From: Luteimonas endophytica
GTDB lineage: Bacteria; Pseudomonadota; Gammaproteobacteria; Xanthomonadales; Xanthomonadaceae
Reading direction: 5' to 3'
NCBI RefSeq assembly: GCF_029887875.1
Contig: NZ_JARXRM010000043.1
Span: forward strand, 31,570-95,569
DNA length: 64,000 nt
The notes below the pieces were generated by a model. That model searched no databases. It was not told the DNA's origin and worked only from the letters and a program-made list of their open reading frames with translations. Each line of letters starts with the position of its first letter. Positions within the stretch are counted from its first letter, which is position 1. The position numbers were made by a program, and so were the translations under genes. Shown one piece after another: positions 19,483-28,604 of the stretch.

Positions 19483-20943
19483 CTAGCCCACGCTGCCCTC
19501 GAGGCTGACTTCCAGCAGCTTCTTCGCCTCGACCGCGAACTCCATCGGCAACTCGCGGAAGACCTGCTTGCAGAAGCCGTCGACGATCAGGCTCACCGCA
19601 TCTTCCTGGGAGATGCCGCGCGCGCGGCAGTAGAACATCTGGTCGTCGGAGATCTTGGAGGTGGTGGCCTCGTGCTCGACGGTGGCGCCGGGGTGCTTCA
19701 CCTCGATGTAGGGGAAGGTGTGGGCACCGCACTGCTTGCCGATCAGCAGGCTGTCGCACTGGGTGTGGTTGCGCGCGCCGTGGGCGTTGCGCTCCACCTT
19801 GACCAGGCCGCGGTAGGTGTTCTGGCCGCGCCCCGCGCTGATGCCCTTGCTGACGATCTTCGACTTGGTGCGCCTGCCGATGTGGATCATCTTGGTGCCG
19901 GTATCGGCCTGCTGGCGGTGGTGGGTGAGCGCGACCGAGTGGAATTCTCCGGTCGAGTCGTCGCCGATCAGCACGCAGCTCGGGTACTTCCAGGTGATCG
20001 CGGAGCCGGTCTCGACCTGGGTCCACACCACCTTGCTGCGCGCCCCGCGGCACTCGGCGCGCTTGGTGACGAAGTTGTAGATCCCGCCGCGGCCCTCCTC
20101 GTCGCCGGGGTACCAGTTCTGCACGGTCGAGTACTTGATCTCGGCGTCCTCGAGCGCGACCAGCTCGACCACCGCGGCGTGCAGCTGGTTCTCGTCGCGC
20201 ATCGGCGCGGTGCAGCCTTCGAGGTAGGAAACGTGGGAGCGTTCCTCGGCGACGATCAGGGTGCGCTCGAACTGGCCGGTATGGCCGGCGTTGATCCGGA
20301 AATAGGTCGACAGCTCCATCGGGCAGCGCACGCCCTTGGGAATGAACACGAAGCTGCCGTCGGAGAACACCGCGGAGTTGAGCGCGGCGAAGTAGTTGTC
20401 GCCGGTGGGCACCACGCTGCCCAGGTACTTCCTCACCAGCTCGGGATGCTCCTGGATCGCCTCGGACATCGAGCAGAAGATCACGCCCTTTTCGGCCAGC
20501 TCCTTCTTGAAGGTGGTGCCGACCGAGACCGAATCGAACACCGCGTCCACCGCCACGCCCGCGAGTTTCGCGCGCTCGTGCAGCGGCACGCCCAGCTTGT
20601 CGTAGGTGTCCAGCAATTCCTGCGGCACGTCGTCCAGGGACGCGTACTTCGGCCCCTTCGGCGCGGCGTAGTAGCTGATCGACTGGAAGTCGATCGGGGC
20701 GATGCGCAGCTTGGCCCAGCGCGGGACCGGCATGGTCAGCCAGTGCCGGTAGGCGGCCAGGCGCCATTCGGTCATCCACTCCGGCTCGTTCTTCTTGGCC
20801 GAAAGGGCACGGATCACGTCCTCGTCCAGCCCCGGCGGCAGCGAGTCGGACTCGATGTCGGTAACGAAGCCCGCGGCGTAGCCGCGGCCGAGCTGTTCGT
20901 GGATCTCGCGATTGCTGACGGGTTCGATGATTTCGGTGGCCAT
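19483..20943 (-). CDS. sufB: Fe-S cluster assembly protein SufB
   Basis: A 486-residue scaffold protein on which clusters are built. Hallmarks include [10 protein letters not shown] near 55-64, [60 protein letters not shown] [11 protein letters not shown] and [10 protein letters not shown]. The cysteine in TQCDSLL corresponds to the one implicated in sulfur transfer and cluster formation in E. coli SufB. The start at 20943 (MATEIIEP) was chosen over an upstream in-frame ATG. It lies 97 bases after the Rrf2 regulator in the same direction. Confidence 0.96.
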   Translation of the reverse strand: MATEIIEPVSNREIHEQLGRGYAAGFVTDIESDSLPPGLDEDVIRALSAKKNEPEWMTEWRLAAYRHWLTMPVPRWAKLRIAPIDFQSISYYAAPKGPKYASLDDVPQELLDTYDKLGVPLHERAKLAGVAVDAVFDSVSVGTTFKKELAEKGVIFCSMSEAIQEHPELVRKYLGSVVPTGDNYFAALNSAVFSDGSFVFIPKGVRCPMELSTYFRINAGHTGQFERTLIVAEERSHVSYLEGCTAPMRDENQLHAAVVELVALEDAEIKYSTVQNWYPGDEEGRGGIYNFVTKRAECRGARSKVVWTQVETGSAITWKYPSCVLIGDDSTGEFHSVALTHHRQQADTGTKMIHIGRRTKSKIVSKGISAGRGQNTYRGLVKVERNAHGARNHTQCDSLLIGKQCGAHTFPYIEVKHPGATVEHEATTSKISDDQMFYCRARGISQEDAVSLIVDGFCKQVFRELPMEFAVEAKKLLEVSLEGSVG

Positions 20944-21040
20944 GGTGTCGGGGCTGCCTACGTGTTCGTGTCTCATGGGAGCGGGCGCGTCCGGCTGGAT
21001 CCGCGCGCCGGCCGGCGCCGGTGCTGGAGCCGGCTCCGCG

Positions 21041-21508
21041 CTATGTGGGAGGTGCGAGGCGGGCGGCGATGCGCCTCGCCCCGATGTTGGGAGGGGGAGG
21101 GACCCCGGCGCCGTCGAGCATCTGCGCCAGGCTGACGCCGCGCAGGGCCTCGGCGACCACGTCGTTGATCCGGCGCCAGTTGGCGCGCACGCCGCATTGG
21201 TGGGAAATGCCGCACTGGTCGCCGTCGAGGCTGCATTCGGTCATCGCCAGGGGCCCTTCCATCGCCTCGACGATCTCGATCAGGCTGATCGCCGCAGCCG
21301 CGCGCGACAGCCGATAGCCGCCGTGGGCGCCGCGGAAACCCTCCACCAGGCCGGCCTGCGCCAGCGGCTTGAGCAGCTTGCTGACGGTAGGGGTCTCCAG
21401 CCCCGCCCGCTCGGCCAGCTCGGACGCGCTGAGCACGGCGTCTGGCCGTGCGGCGAGCACGGTCAGGACGACGGTGGCGTAGTCGGTGAGGCGGGTGACG
21501 CGCAGCAT
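21041..21508 (-). CDS. Rrf2-family SUF system Fe-S cluster assembly regulator
   Basis: A 155-residue Rrf2/IscR-type repressor. The N-terminal winged helix-turn-helix includes [37 protein letters not shown] (in parts) and GGYRLSR. Three cysteines follow in a CX6CX5C arrangement (ECSLDGDQC, then GISHQC), suited to binding an Fe-S cluster. The spacing differs by one residue from E. coli IscR (CX5CX5C). Gene order and sequence match the SUF regulator of xanthomonads and other gammaproteobacteria. It probably represses its own operon until clusters become limiting. The start at 21508 ([11 protein letters not shown]) lies close downstream of a clear promoter. Confidence 0.92.
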   Translation of the reverse strand: MLRVTRLTDYATVVLTVLAARPDAVLSASELAERAGLETPTVSKLLKPLAQAGLVEGFRGAHGGYRLSRAAAAISLIEIVEAMEGPLAMTECSLDGDQCGISHQCGVRANWRRINDVVAEALRGVSLAQMLDGAGVPPPPNIGARRIAARLAPPT

Positions 21509-21525
21509 GGCGGGGGCGGTCCTGA

Positions 21526-21549
21526 AAACGTACCGAAATTGTACGCTTT
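21526..21549. promoter_or_regulatory. Palindromic operator candidate over the SUF promoter -10
   Basis: AAACGTAC (21526-21533) and GTACGCTTT (21541-21549) form an almost perfect inverted repeat with a seven-base centre. It covers the -10 and probable transcription start, a usual place for a repressor. The Rrf2 regulator encoded just downstream is the obvious candidate ligand. That link is inference. Confidence 0.5.
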
Positions 21550-21566
21550 CCTGCGCCGGCGGCCAA
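21538..21566 (-). promoter_or_regulatory. SUF operon promoter
   Basis: Read on the minus strand: TTGGCC (21561-21566) as -35, a 17-base spacer, and TACAAT (21538-21543) as -10. The start codon of the regulator is about 30 bases downstream of the -10. The hexamers match the sigma-70 consensus at four and five positions. Confidence 0.6.
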
Positions 21567-22377
21567 GCCATGATGCCGGGACAACGCGCCGATCTGGAGC
21601 TGCTCGGCCGGTTCGTTCAGATCCGCGCCTCTCTTGGGCCTCGGTCGCACGAATGCGCTGGGAACGGCGTGGATGGGCGCGTGGGCTTCGGAGCCAGCGG
21701 CGCCCGGGCCGGGGAAGGCTCCCCGGCGGAGTCGGGCCATCCATGGGCCGATCCGCCGCCGCAGGCCCGTGCCGCTACGCGGCCCGGTCCGGCCCGGCGC
21801 AGCGCGCCGGGCGTTCGCACGGGCCGCGCGGCAGTGCCGCGCAAGGGGCCCGTGCTCACCCATGGCCTGCTGTCCGCCTCCGGCCCGGACGCCGCGTTGG
21901 CGATTCACTGTCGGATGCCTGGTATCCATTTCCTCCGAAGCCCATCGACGCGAAAGCCGGAGACGTGCCGGGGGCGTTGCGCAGAGCAGGCCATGGATGG
22001 CCTGCGGCCCTGACTCCGGCCATGGATGGCCGGACGGAAGGGCGGAGCAATACCCCCGGCGCGGCTGGCGCCCCGCACAGCAGGGCGAAGGCGCTCTTGA
22101 AGAACCCAACCCCAGGAGCGGCTGTTCGCTGTCGCTGGCCCGTGGCGACGGTGACGGACCCCTTCATCGGGTGGAGCGCCTGGCGTCCCCGGCACGGCTC
22201 GCGCTCCGCGAAACTTCCCTCGAGCAGCCGATCGATGCCGTGCCCCGTGGCGACGGTGGAGAACCTCTCCAACGGGCGCCGCCCGGGGGCGACCCTCCCG
22301 AAGTCCGGACACTCGCATTGGCGAACCGGCCGCGCTTGCACCACAATGCCGGCTTCTTTCGCAGACTGTCGCAACCG
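21567..22377. other. 811-base non-coding stretch with palindromic repeats
   Basis: Between the SUF promoter and the SET gene no reading frame has credible protein features. The DNA contains several palindromes of the GGCCAT-GG-ATGGCC kind (two perfect ones at 21986-22033, a weaker one at 21736-21749). It also has an internal partial repeat, CCCGTGGCGACGGTG, seen at 22139-22153 and again at 22241-22255, each followed by a GGAGARCCTCTCC-like or related segment. The stretch looks like accumulated REP-type elements. A promoter for the SET gene must lie in or near its right end, but I cannot identify it. Confidence 0.5.
21986..22033. repeat. Two adjacent perfect palindromes (GGCCAT-GG-ATGGCC core)
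   Basis: The first (21986-22005) has nine-base arms GCAGGCCAT/ATGGCCTGC and the second (22016-22033) eight-base arms CCGGCCAT/ATGGCCGG. Both have a GG centre and they are separated by ten bases. As RNA they would form stable hairpins. The pair layout is like a bacterial REP doublet. Confidence 0.6.
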
Positions 22378-22863
22378 ATGCCCAAGCAGAAGAAGGCAAG
22401 GAAGAAGATCGAAGCCCGCCTCTCGCCGATCCACGGCAACGGCGTCTTCGCCACCGAGGCGATCGCCAAGGGCGAGCGGGTGATCCGCTACAAGGGCAAG
22501 CTGCGCACCCACGAGGAGGTCGATGCGGAGTACGGCGACATCGACGAGGACGGCCATACCTTCCTCTTCACCCTCAACGACGACTACGTCATCGACGCCA
22601 ACGTCGAGGGCAACGTCGCGCGCTGGATCAACCACAGTTGCGAGCCCAACTGCGAGGCGGTGGTCGAGGAGGACGACGAGTCCCGGCCGCACAAGGACAA
22701 GGTGTTCATCGAGGCCATCCGCGACATCCGCGCCGGCGAGGAACTCACTTACAACTACGGCATCACCCTGGACGAACGCCACACCCCGAAGCTCAAGAAG
22801 CTCTGGGGTTGCCGCTGCGGCGCGAAGACCTGCACCGGGACGATGCTGCAGCCCAAGCGCTGA
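22378..22863 (+). CDS. SET-domain protein-lysine N-methyltransferase
   Basis: A 161-residue compact SET protein. The S-adenosylmethionine and active-site motifs are intact: GNGVFATEAIAKGE near 20-33, RWINHSCEPNCEA (NHSCxPN knot) near 82-94, and EELTYNYG near 121-128. A post-SET-like cysteine group, CRCGAKTCTG, closes the chain and together with the NHSCEPNC cysteine could bind zinc. The N-terminus is Lys-rich (MPKQKKARKK). Bacterial SET proteins are uncommon and their targets mostly unknown; possible substrates include the Lys-rich HU protein encoded at 28112. It stands alone. Confidence 0.88.
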   Translation: MPKQKKARKKIEARLSPIHGNGVFATEAIAKGERVIRYKGKLRTHEEVDAEYGDIDEDGHTFLFTLNDDYVIDANVEGNVARWINHSCEPNCEAVVEEDDESRPHKDKVFIEAIRDIRAGEELTYNYGITLDERHTPKLKKLWGCRCGAKTCTGTMLQPKR

Positions 22864-23025
22864 GCGCCCGCGCGCCCGCCCCTGCCGGAGCCGCCGCCGT
22901 CGCGGCCCGGCGGTGCGCGAAGGCGCAAAAAGGTTGCCATGACTAATATCAGTCGGACCGGCGCCGGGGCGCCGGTATCGTGCGCGGCATCGAAGCGCGA
23001 TGCGCTTCCCGAAAGGACCCCATTC

Positions 23026-25257
23026 ATGCCCTGTGCGCGCCTGGCCGCCGTCTTCCTGTCGCTGGCCGGTGCCGCCCTGCCGGCCGGTGCCGTCGAGATC
23101 GACGGCCGCGTCGCCCCCGGAGAGTGGGAGGGCGCCCACCGCGTCACCGATTTCCGCAAGGTTCAGCCGCTCAATGGCGAACCCGCCTCGCATCCGACCG
23201 AAGCCTGGGTCCTCGCCGTTCCCGATGGCCTGGCGGTGGCCTTCCGCAACGTCCAGCCGGCCGGGGTGCCCCGCTCCCGCGAGCGGCTGCCGCGCGATTT
23301 CCAGGCCCAGGTCGATCGCGTCAACCTGATGGTCGACTTCGACGGCGGCGGCCGCACCGGCTACAACTTCACCGTCAGCGCAACCGGCGATGTCTACGAC
23401 GCCGTGATCACCGCCGGTGGCGGCTTCAACAGCGATTGGGACGGTAGCTGGCGCAGCGCCGTCACCGAGCATGCCGAAGGCTGGGAGGTCGAGATGCTGG
23501 TGCCCTGGCACGTCGCGCCGATGCGCGGCGGGGAGGGCGAGACCCGCACCCTGCACGTCTACCTCGACCGCGTGATCGGCGCCAGCGGCGAACGCGTCGC
23601 ATGGCCGGAGGCGAGCTTCGAGCGACCGCGGTTCCTCACCGAGTTCGCTCCCGTCGAGGTGCCCCGCTTCAGCCAGTCGCTGCTGGCGATCACCCCGTAC
23701 TCGTCGCTGGTCTACGACAACGTCGCCGGACGCGGAGATCTCGAGGCCGGCGCCGACCTGTTCTGGAAACCCAGCGGGCAGTTCCAGCTCACCGCCACGG
23801 TGAATCCGGACTTCGGCCAGGTGGAAAGCGACGATCTGGTGGTGAACTTCAGCGCCACCGAGACCTTCTTCAGCGACAAGCGCCCTTTCTTCACCGAGAA
23901 CCAGGGCCTGTTCGATTTCGCCACCCCGTCCGACGACAGCCAGCTGCTGTACACGCGCCGGGTCGGCGGACCGGCCGACGACGGCTCCGGGGCCGGCGAC
24001 ATCACCGCGGCGCTCAAGCTCAACGGCAACGCCGGAACGTCGCGCTACGGCCTGTTCCTGGCCGACGAGTCCGGCGCGGTCGGCCGCACGTTCGGTGCGC
24101 TGCGGCTCACCCACGATCTGGAGCGGCAGAACCTCGGGCTGATGCTGACCAGGGTCGAGCGGCCGTTCCTGGATCGCCAGGCCACGGTGCTGGGCGTCGA
24201 CCAGGACTGGCGCCCCACCGCCAGCCTGAGCGTGCGCACCCGCCTGCTGGGCAGCCGCATCGACCAGGATGGCGCGACCACGCGTGGCGGCGGCATCACT
24301 TCCTACGCCGACTACGAGATGCACGGCGGCTGGCGCCAGCAGTGGATGGCGATGCACTTCTCCGACGAGCTGCAGATCAACGATTTCGGCTATCTCTCGC
24401 GCAACGACCTCAACTACGCCCACTGGCAGGTCTCGCGGCGCCTGGCCTCGCTGCCGGCGGCCTCGCGCTACTCCGCGCACGACTGGCGCGCGCGTGTCTC
24501 GACCACCCGCAACGACGGCGGCGAGCGGCTGTACGACCAGCTGCGGATCATCCGCAGCAGCAGGCTGCGCGACGGCAGCGAAGAGTACGCCCAGATCAAC
24601 GTCAACGGTGCCGGGGTCGACGACCTGCTGACCCGCGGCCACGGTTCGCTGCGGCTGCCGCCGCGGGCCACCGCCTACTACGAGTACTCGCGGCCGCGCC
24701 GCGGTGCCTGGGCGCACGAGGTCGAGGTCGAGGTGTTCGGCGGTGGGCTGTCAGGCAACCGCCGGCTCGGGCATTTCCTGAGCTACGCGCCGACCCTGCA
24801 CGTCAACGACCGCCTGAATCTGGTCGCAGGCCTGGCCATCGAGCGCATGCCGGACTGGCTGGTGTGGCAGCGCGAGAACCTGGTGGGCAGCTTCTCGGAG
24901 CGCAGCCTGGAGCTGGAGGCGGGAGTGAACTGGACCCTCGCCGAGCGCCAGGAGCTGCGGGTGAAGCTGCAGGCGCTGGCGCTGGACGCGCGGCTGCGCC
25001 AGGCGTACAGGGTCGAGGGCGGCCGCGCCCTGGCCAGCGAGGATCCGGTCGACGATTTCGCCGTGCGCACGCTGGGATTCCAGGTGCGCTATCGCTACGA
25101 GATCGCGCCGCTCTCGTACCTGTACGTGGTCTATGCGCGCGGGGGCTACGAGCAACTGCCGCACGCCGAAGACGTCGGCGGGCTGCTCGGCGACGCCTTC
25201 CGGCTGCGCGACGACGAGCAGCTGCTGGTCAAGTTCAGCTATCGCTTCGCGCGATGA
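23026..25257 (+). CDS. DUF5916 outer-membrane-type protein with carbohydrate-binding-like N-domain
   Basis: A 743-residue exported protein. Residues 1-23 are a signal peptide ending in AGA. Residues about 24-210 resemble the family-9 carbohydrate-binding module (IDGRVAPGEWEGA at the start). From about 225 to the end runs the DUF5916 region with VNPDFGQVESD, FFSDKRPFFTENQGLF and many alternating strands, ending in VKFSYRFAR with a terminal aromatic/basic ending typical of outer-membrane beta-barrels. Function is unknown. Xanthomonads often carry several copies. The start follows a GAAAGGA ribosome site. It converges on the lipoprotein gene. Confidence 0.85.
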   Translation: MPCARLAAVFLSLAGAALPAGAVEIDGRVAPGEWEGAHRVTDFRKVQPLNGEPASHPTEAWVLAVPDGLAVAFRNVQPAGVPRSRERLPRDFQAQVDRVNLMVDFDGGGRTGYNFTVSATGDVYDAVITAGGGFNSDWDGSWRSAVTEHAEGWEVEMLVPWHVAPMRGGEGETRTLHVYLDRVIGASGERVAWPEASFERPRFLTEFAPVEVPRFSQSLLAITPYSSLVYDNVAGRGDLEAGADLFWKPSGQFQLTATVNPDFGQVESDDLVVNFSATETFFSDKRPFFTENQGLFDFATPSDDSQLLYTRRVGGPADDGSGAGDITAALKLNGNAGTSRYGLFLADESGAVGRTFGALRLTHDLERQNLGLMLTRVERPFLDRQATVLGVDQDWRPTASLSVRTRLLGSRIDQDGATTRGGGITSYADYEMHGGWRQQWMAMHFSDELQINDFGYLSRNDLNYAHWQVSRRLASLPAASRYSAHDWRARVSTTRNDGGERLYDQLRIIRSSRLRDGSEEYAQINVNGAGVDDLLTRGHGSLRLPPRATAYYEYSRPRRGAWAHEVEVEVFGGGLSGNRRLGHFLSYAPTLHVNDRLNLVAGLAIERMPDWLVWQRENLVGSFSERSLELEAGVNWTLAERQELRVKLQALALDARLRQAYRVEGGRALASEDPVDDFAVRTLGFQVRYRYEIAPLSYLYVVYARGGYEQLPHAEDVGGLLGDAFRLRDDEQLLVKFSYRFAR

Positions 25258-25296
25258 TGTGGCGGTGCGCGGGCGTCGGTTCGGCCCGAGGCCCGC

Positions 25297-26052
25297 TCAG
25301 GGCTGCAGTTCGCGCAGCTGCGCCGAGGCGATCCGCCAGGATCGCTGTTGCGCGCTCGCGCCGTCGACGACCGCGCGGCGCAGGGTGTAGGCGCCGACCT
25401 GACGGGTGACGGCGCCGCCGGCGTCGCGGGTCGTCACGCTGACCGGGATCTCGACGTAGCGCGAGCCCGCCGCGCCTTCCACCGGACCGGGTGCACCGAC
25501 ACTCACGCTGATCCGCGCGGCCCCGGCGAAGGCGCTGGCGAACTGCTCGGGCGTCTGACCGCTGCTGCGGCCGCCATCGGACCAGAGCGCATAGGCGCGC
25601 GCGTAATCCCGCGCGTCGAGCGCGGCGTAATAGTCCCGCAGTACCGCGGTCGCCGCTTCCGCTTCCATCGGCGGCGTGGCGGCGGCGTCCTCCCGGCGGC
25701 CAGCCACCGCTTCGGCGGCGGTGTCGGGGAAGATCACTCCGGTGTCGGTACCGGCCTGCGCCAACCCGGTCTCGGGATTGTCCTCCAGCGGCGGAAGCAG
25801 CGATGTCGCGTCCCCCGGTCGCAGCGGCTCGATCGCGGCGGGCGCCGGCTGGCCGATGGTCGCCGACGCCCCCGGGCCGGGTTGGTCGGGCATGCCGGTG
25901 ACGCCGCCCGCGGCGCTGGCGGGTGCCGGCAACGGCTCACCGGCCGGGGAAGCGGGGCCGGTGCCGGGCGGGGCGGGTTCGCTGCCGTCGCTGCAGCCCA
26001 GCAGCACTGCGAAGCACACGGCGGGAGCGATCGTCAGGGCGATGCGGCGCAT
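25297..26052 (-). CDS. Predicted lipoprotein, hypothetical
   Basis: A 251-residue lipoprotein. The signal peptide ends with the lipobox LLGC (cysteine at residue 20). Residues 21-125 form a low-complexity Pro/Ala/Gly linker. The conserved part begins near 132 (AAATAVLRDYYAALDARDYARAYALW, in parts: VLRDYYAALDARDY and ARAYALWSDGG) and resembles the NTF2-like small domains found in periplasmic proteins. No function can be assigned. It lies downstream of the gene at 26114 with a 61-base gap on the same strand. Confidence 0.75.
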   Translation of the reverse strand: MRRIALTIAPAVCFAVLLGCSDGSEPAPPGTGPASPAGEPLPAPASAAGGVTGMPDQPGPGASATIGQPAPAAIEPLRPGDATSLLPPLEDNPETGLAQAGTDTGVIFPDTAAEAVAGRREDAAATPPMEAEAATAVLRDYYAALDARDYARAYALWSDGGRSSGQTPEQFASAFAGAARISVSVGAPGPVEGAAGSRYVEIPVSVTTRDAGGAVTRQVGAYTLRRAVVDGASAQQRSWRIASAQLRELQP

Positions 26053-26113
26053 GGCGTGGACCGGGTCGAGCGGGAGGCCTGCGGGAGCCTACCCGGCGGC
26101 GATGAACGCGCGG

Positions 26114-26554
26114 TTAGCGTTCCCCGGAGGGCAGCGTCAGCGCCACCCGGCCGGGGCGCAGCCACGCCAGCAGCATCCCGAGCGTGGCCATGGCGACGAA
26201 ATCGAAGGCGACCTGGCGCAGCATCAGCGACAGCGGCAGCGGCTGGCCCACATAGGCGAGCAGGTGCCAAGGGACGAACGACACCAGCGCCACGGCGATG
26301 CCGAAGCGCAGGCCTGTCCCGAATCGCACCTCTTCGGTGTCGTGGAGGCGCCGATACAGCCAGGTCATCGAAAAGCCGATCAGCAGGTAGGCGGCCACGA
26401 TCCAGCCGAAGCGCGCATTGGCCTCGGGCTGGCTGCGGTAGAGCGGCGCGAGCGCCAGGTAGTCCCCGCGCAGCACCACGCCATGGACCAGGAACCCCGA
26501 CAGCAGCGCGGCCATCGCCACCACCAGTCCGCAGACCCAGAAACGCTTGTCCAT
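26114..26554 (-). CDS. Four-helix membrane protein, hypothetical
   Basis: A 146-residue integral membrane protein with hydrophobic segments at about 5-27, 48-66, 83-101 and 112-131. Short charged loops contain YRSQPEAN and RRLHDTEEVRFG. I recognise no domain with confidence. It lies between a lipoprotein and an M23 peptidase gene on the same strand, with no obvious functional tie. Confidence 0.7.
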   Translation of the reverse strand: MDKRFWVCGLVVAMAALLSGFLVHGVVLRGDYLALAPLYRSQPEANARFGWIVAAYLLIGFSMTWLYRRLHDTEEVRFGTGLRFGIAVALVSFVPWHLLAYVGQPLPLSLMLRQVAFDFVAMATLGMLLAWLRPGRVALTLPSGER

Positions 26555-26679
26555 CTGCCGCTCCGCGGGATGCGCCGCCGCGCCCTGGTCCCATGCTAAC
26601 GCCGGGCCGGTGACGGGTCGATGCCGCGGCCGGCCGCGCGGCGTTCGCGGCCGTGCGCCGGGCCGGCTCGCCGCTTCGC

Positions 26680-27243
26680 TCAGTCGCCGTCGGTGGCCGC
26701 GCCGGCGGGCGTGTCGGCCGCCGCGGCACGCAGCAACGGCAGCGGGTCGTAGGCGCCGCCGGCCCCGTAGATCCCGTAGTGCAGATGCGGGGAGGTGCCG
26801 CGCGCATTGCCGGTATCGCCGACCGTGCCGAGCACGCTGCCGGGCCAGACCACCTCGCCCGGGGCCAGGGCCGGCGCCCAGGCGTCGAGGTGGGCGTAGT
26901 AGTGGCGCTCGCGCGCCGGCCCCAGCACCCAGACCTGGCGCCCGCCGAGCCCGCTCTGGCGCACTGCGCCGACGATGCCGGGGGTCGCGCTGAGCACCTC
27001 GGTCCCGCGCGGCGCGAAGATGTCCACCCCTTCGTGGCGGCGGTCCGCGCCGCGCGGGGCGCCGAACGTGTCGGCCACGCGTGCCGCCGCCACGCCGCGC
27101 ACCGGCATCGCCAGCGACGCCGGTGGCGGCATCCGCGCCAGCCTCCAGCCCATCCTTGCGCGCTCCATGAACGGCTGCTGCCAGGCCCAGGCGCCGGCGT
27201 ATGCGGCGGCGACCAGCAGCAGCGCCCAGATCGACAGGCGCAT
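26680..27243 (-). CDS. M23-family (LytM-type) metallopeptidase
   Basis: A 187-residue membrane-anchored protein. One N-terminal hydrophobic segment (about 4-21) would place the C-terminal domain in the periplasm. The LytM zinc site is visible as RRHEGVDIFAPRGTEV and the closing SPHLHYGIYG. These give the His, Asp and HxH ligands of peptidoglycan endopeptidases. The ATG at 27243 is preferred because it starts right before the membrane segment; a GTG at 27291 would add 16 residues. Probably acts on cell wall; the substrate bond is unknown. Confidence 0.85.
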   Translation of the reverse strand: MRLSIWALLLVAAAYAGAWAWQQPFMERARMGWRLARMPPPASLAMPVRGVAAARVADTFGAPRGADRRHEGVDIFAPRGTEVLSATPGIVGAVRQSGLGGRQVWVLGPARERHYYAHLDAWAPALAPGEVVWPGSVLGTVGDTGNARGTSPHLHYGIYGAGGAYDPLPLLRAAAADTPAGAATDGD

Positions 27244-27341
27244 GGCCGCCGCGCGGTAGTCGTGCTTCGGTGCTGCTGTCGGGCCGGTCACTCGCCGAGG
27301 CTAGCGGCCCGGCGGTGAACCGGCCGTCGCGGAGAAGGCCT

Positions 27342-27977
27342 TCAGCCGGCCCGCAACTGGCGTTCGAGCCCGGCCTTCAGCGACTCGTCCAGCCCGAGCT
27401 GGCGGGCCAGTTCGTCGAGATAGGCGCGTTCCATGTAGTTCTGCTCGTCCGCCACCATCAGGCTGGCCAGATACATTTCCGAGGCGATCTCGGGGGTGGC
27501 GCCGGCGCGCGCGACCTCGGCCGGGTCGAGCGGCTTCTCGAGCTCGGCATGCATCCAGCGCTGCAGGTCGGCGTCGCCGGCGAGGCGGCGGAACTCGCCC
27601 TCGATGGTCTCGCGTTCGCGCGCGTCGATGTGGCCATCGGCCTTGGCCGCGGCCACCACGGCCTTGAGGATCGCCTCGCTGTGTACCTCGGCCTGCGGCG
27701 GCGGCAGCCGGTCCACGGTCTGCGGTTCCGGCGCGGAGGTCTGCTGCTGGCGCTGGTACTCGCCGTAGGCGCGATAGGCCATCACCCCGATCGCCGCCAG
27801 CCCGCCGTAGGTGGCCAGCTTGCGGGTGGTGCGGTTGCGGCCGAGCAGCAGCCCGAGCATGCCGCCGCTGACGGCGCCCTTGCCGAAGTCGGATTCGAGC
27901 ACGCCCTTGCGGTCGCCGCTGGAGCCGCCGGGCAGGTTGGATTTGAGCAGATGGTCGAGAAATCCCTGGAGTTGCAT
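27342..27977 (-). CDS. DUF533 (YebE-type, TerB-like) protein
   Basis: A 211-residue protein of the DUF533 family. The N-terminal half has a glycine-rich hydrophobic stretch (FGKGAVSGGMLGLLLGRNR, then YGGLAAIGVMAYRAY) that could be a membrane segment near 35-70. The C-terminal half (about 97-205) is a TerB-like helical domain with KADGHIDARERETIEGEF, an acidic motif reminiscent of metal-binding TerB. In E. coli the relative yebE responds to envelope stress. The role here is unknown. Confidence 0.85.
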   Translation of the reverse strand: MQLQGFLDHLLKSNLPGGSSGDRKGVLESDFGKGAVSGGMLGLLLGRNRTTRKLATYGGLAAIGVMAYRAYGEYQRQQQTSAPEPQTVDRLPPPQAEVHSEAILKAVVAAAKADGHIDARERETIEGEFRRLAGDADLQRWMHAELEKPLDPAEVARAGATPEIASEMYLASLMVADEQNYMERAYLDELARQLGLDESLKAGLERQLRAG

Positions 27978-28030
27978 CGTCGTATCCGGAGGGGTTGTCG
28001 TATCCCGCGAAACGGGACGGAAGGGTTCAA

Positions 28031-28070
28031 AGAAAAGGCCGGGCGCTCCTGCGGAGCGGACCGGCCCTTT
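28031..28070 (-). terminator. Rho-independent terminator of the HU-family gene
   Basis: On the minus strand an arm AAAGGGCCGG pairs with CCGGCC followed by TTTTCTTTG, with an inner GCTCC/GGAGC stem. It lies about 40 bases beyond the stop codon at 28112. Confidence 0.8.
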
Positions 28071-28111
28071 CGATCATGCCCGGAAGCGGAGCGTTCCGGG
28101 CCTCGCCGCGA

Positions 28112-28501
28112 TCAGGCGGCGGCGTCCTTGAGCTTCTTCAGCGGGCGCACCTTGACCTTCACCGAGGCCGGCTTGGCGGCGAACCACTGCTCTTCCTTCG
28201 TGAAGGGGTTGATGCCCTTGCGCTTGGCCTTGGCGGGAACCTTGACGGCGGTGATCTTCAGCACGCCCGGCAGGGTAAAGGTGCCGGCGCCCTTCTTGCT
28301 GACCGAGGCGGCGATGGTGCCTTCGAGCGCGGCCATCACGGCGCGCACGTCCTTGGCGGCGACGCCGGAGGTGTCGGCAATGTGGGCCACAAGGCCGGAC
28401 TTGCTCAGGGACTCCTTGATCGGCTTCTGGGCGGTCGGCTTGGCAGCCGCCTTCTTCGGGGCAGCGGCTTTCTTGACCGCCTTTTTCGCTTTCTTCGCCA
28501 T
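28112..28501 (-). CDS. HU-family DNA-binding protein with Lys/Ala-rich N-terminal tail
   Basis: A 129-residue nucleoid protein. Residues 1-37 are a basic, histone-H1-like tail (MAKKAKKAVKKAAAPKKAA). The HU/IHF fold follows from about residue 40 (KESLSKSGLVAHIADTSGV), with GAGTFTLPGVLKI and the DNA-arm segment KGINPFTKEE, where the usual RNPxTG proline is conserved in modified form. Typical HU is about 90 residues, so the tail is an extension. It may bind DNA more tightly or be a target of modification. The gene has its own terminator. Confidence 0.9.
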   Translation of the reverse strand: MAKKAKKAVKKAAAPKKAAAKPTAQKPIKESLSKSGLVAHIADTSGVAAKDVRAVMAALEGTIAASVSKKGAGTFTLPGVLKITAVKVPAKAKRKGINPFTKEEQWFAAKPASVKVKVRPLKKLKDAAA

Positions 28502-28604
28502 GTTTCCTGTTCCGTGATGGATGAATGTAGGTGGGCCGGACATCGCCCGGCACACGGAATGTAGGGCATGCGCGCGCTGCCGCCAATAGGAAAACGCAAA
28601 AAAA

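Noticed and set aside
21634..22377. A long 5' extension of the SET-domain reading frame (409 residues in all)
   Set aside because: The extra 248 codons have no domain features, run through palindromic repeats and are Arg/Pro/Ala-rich; the family begins at 22378.
22934..22958. TGACT-AATATC-AGTC inverted repeat upstream of the DUF5916 gene as a promoter or operator
   Set aside because: TAATAT could be a -10, but no -35 is found at a fitting distance and the repeat arms are only four to five bases.
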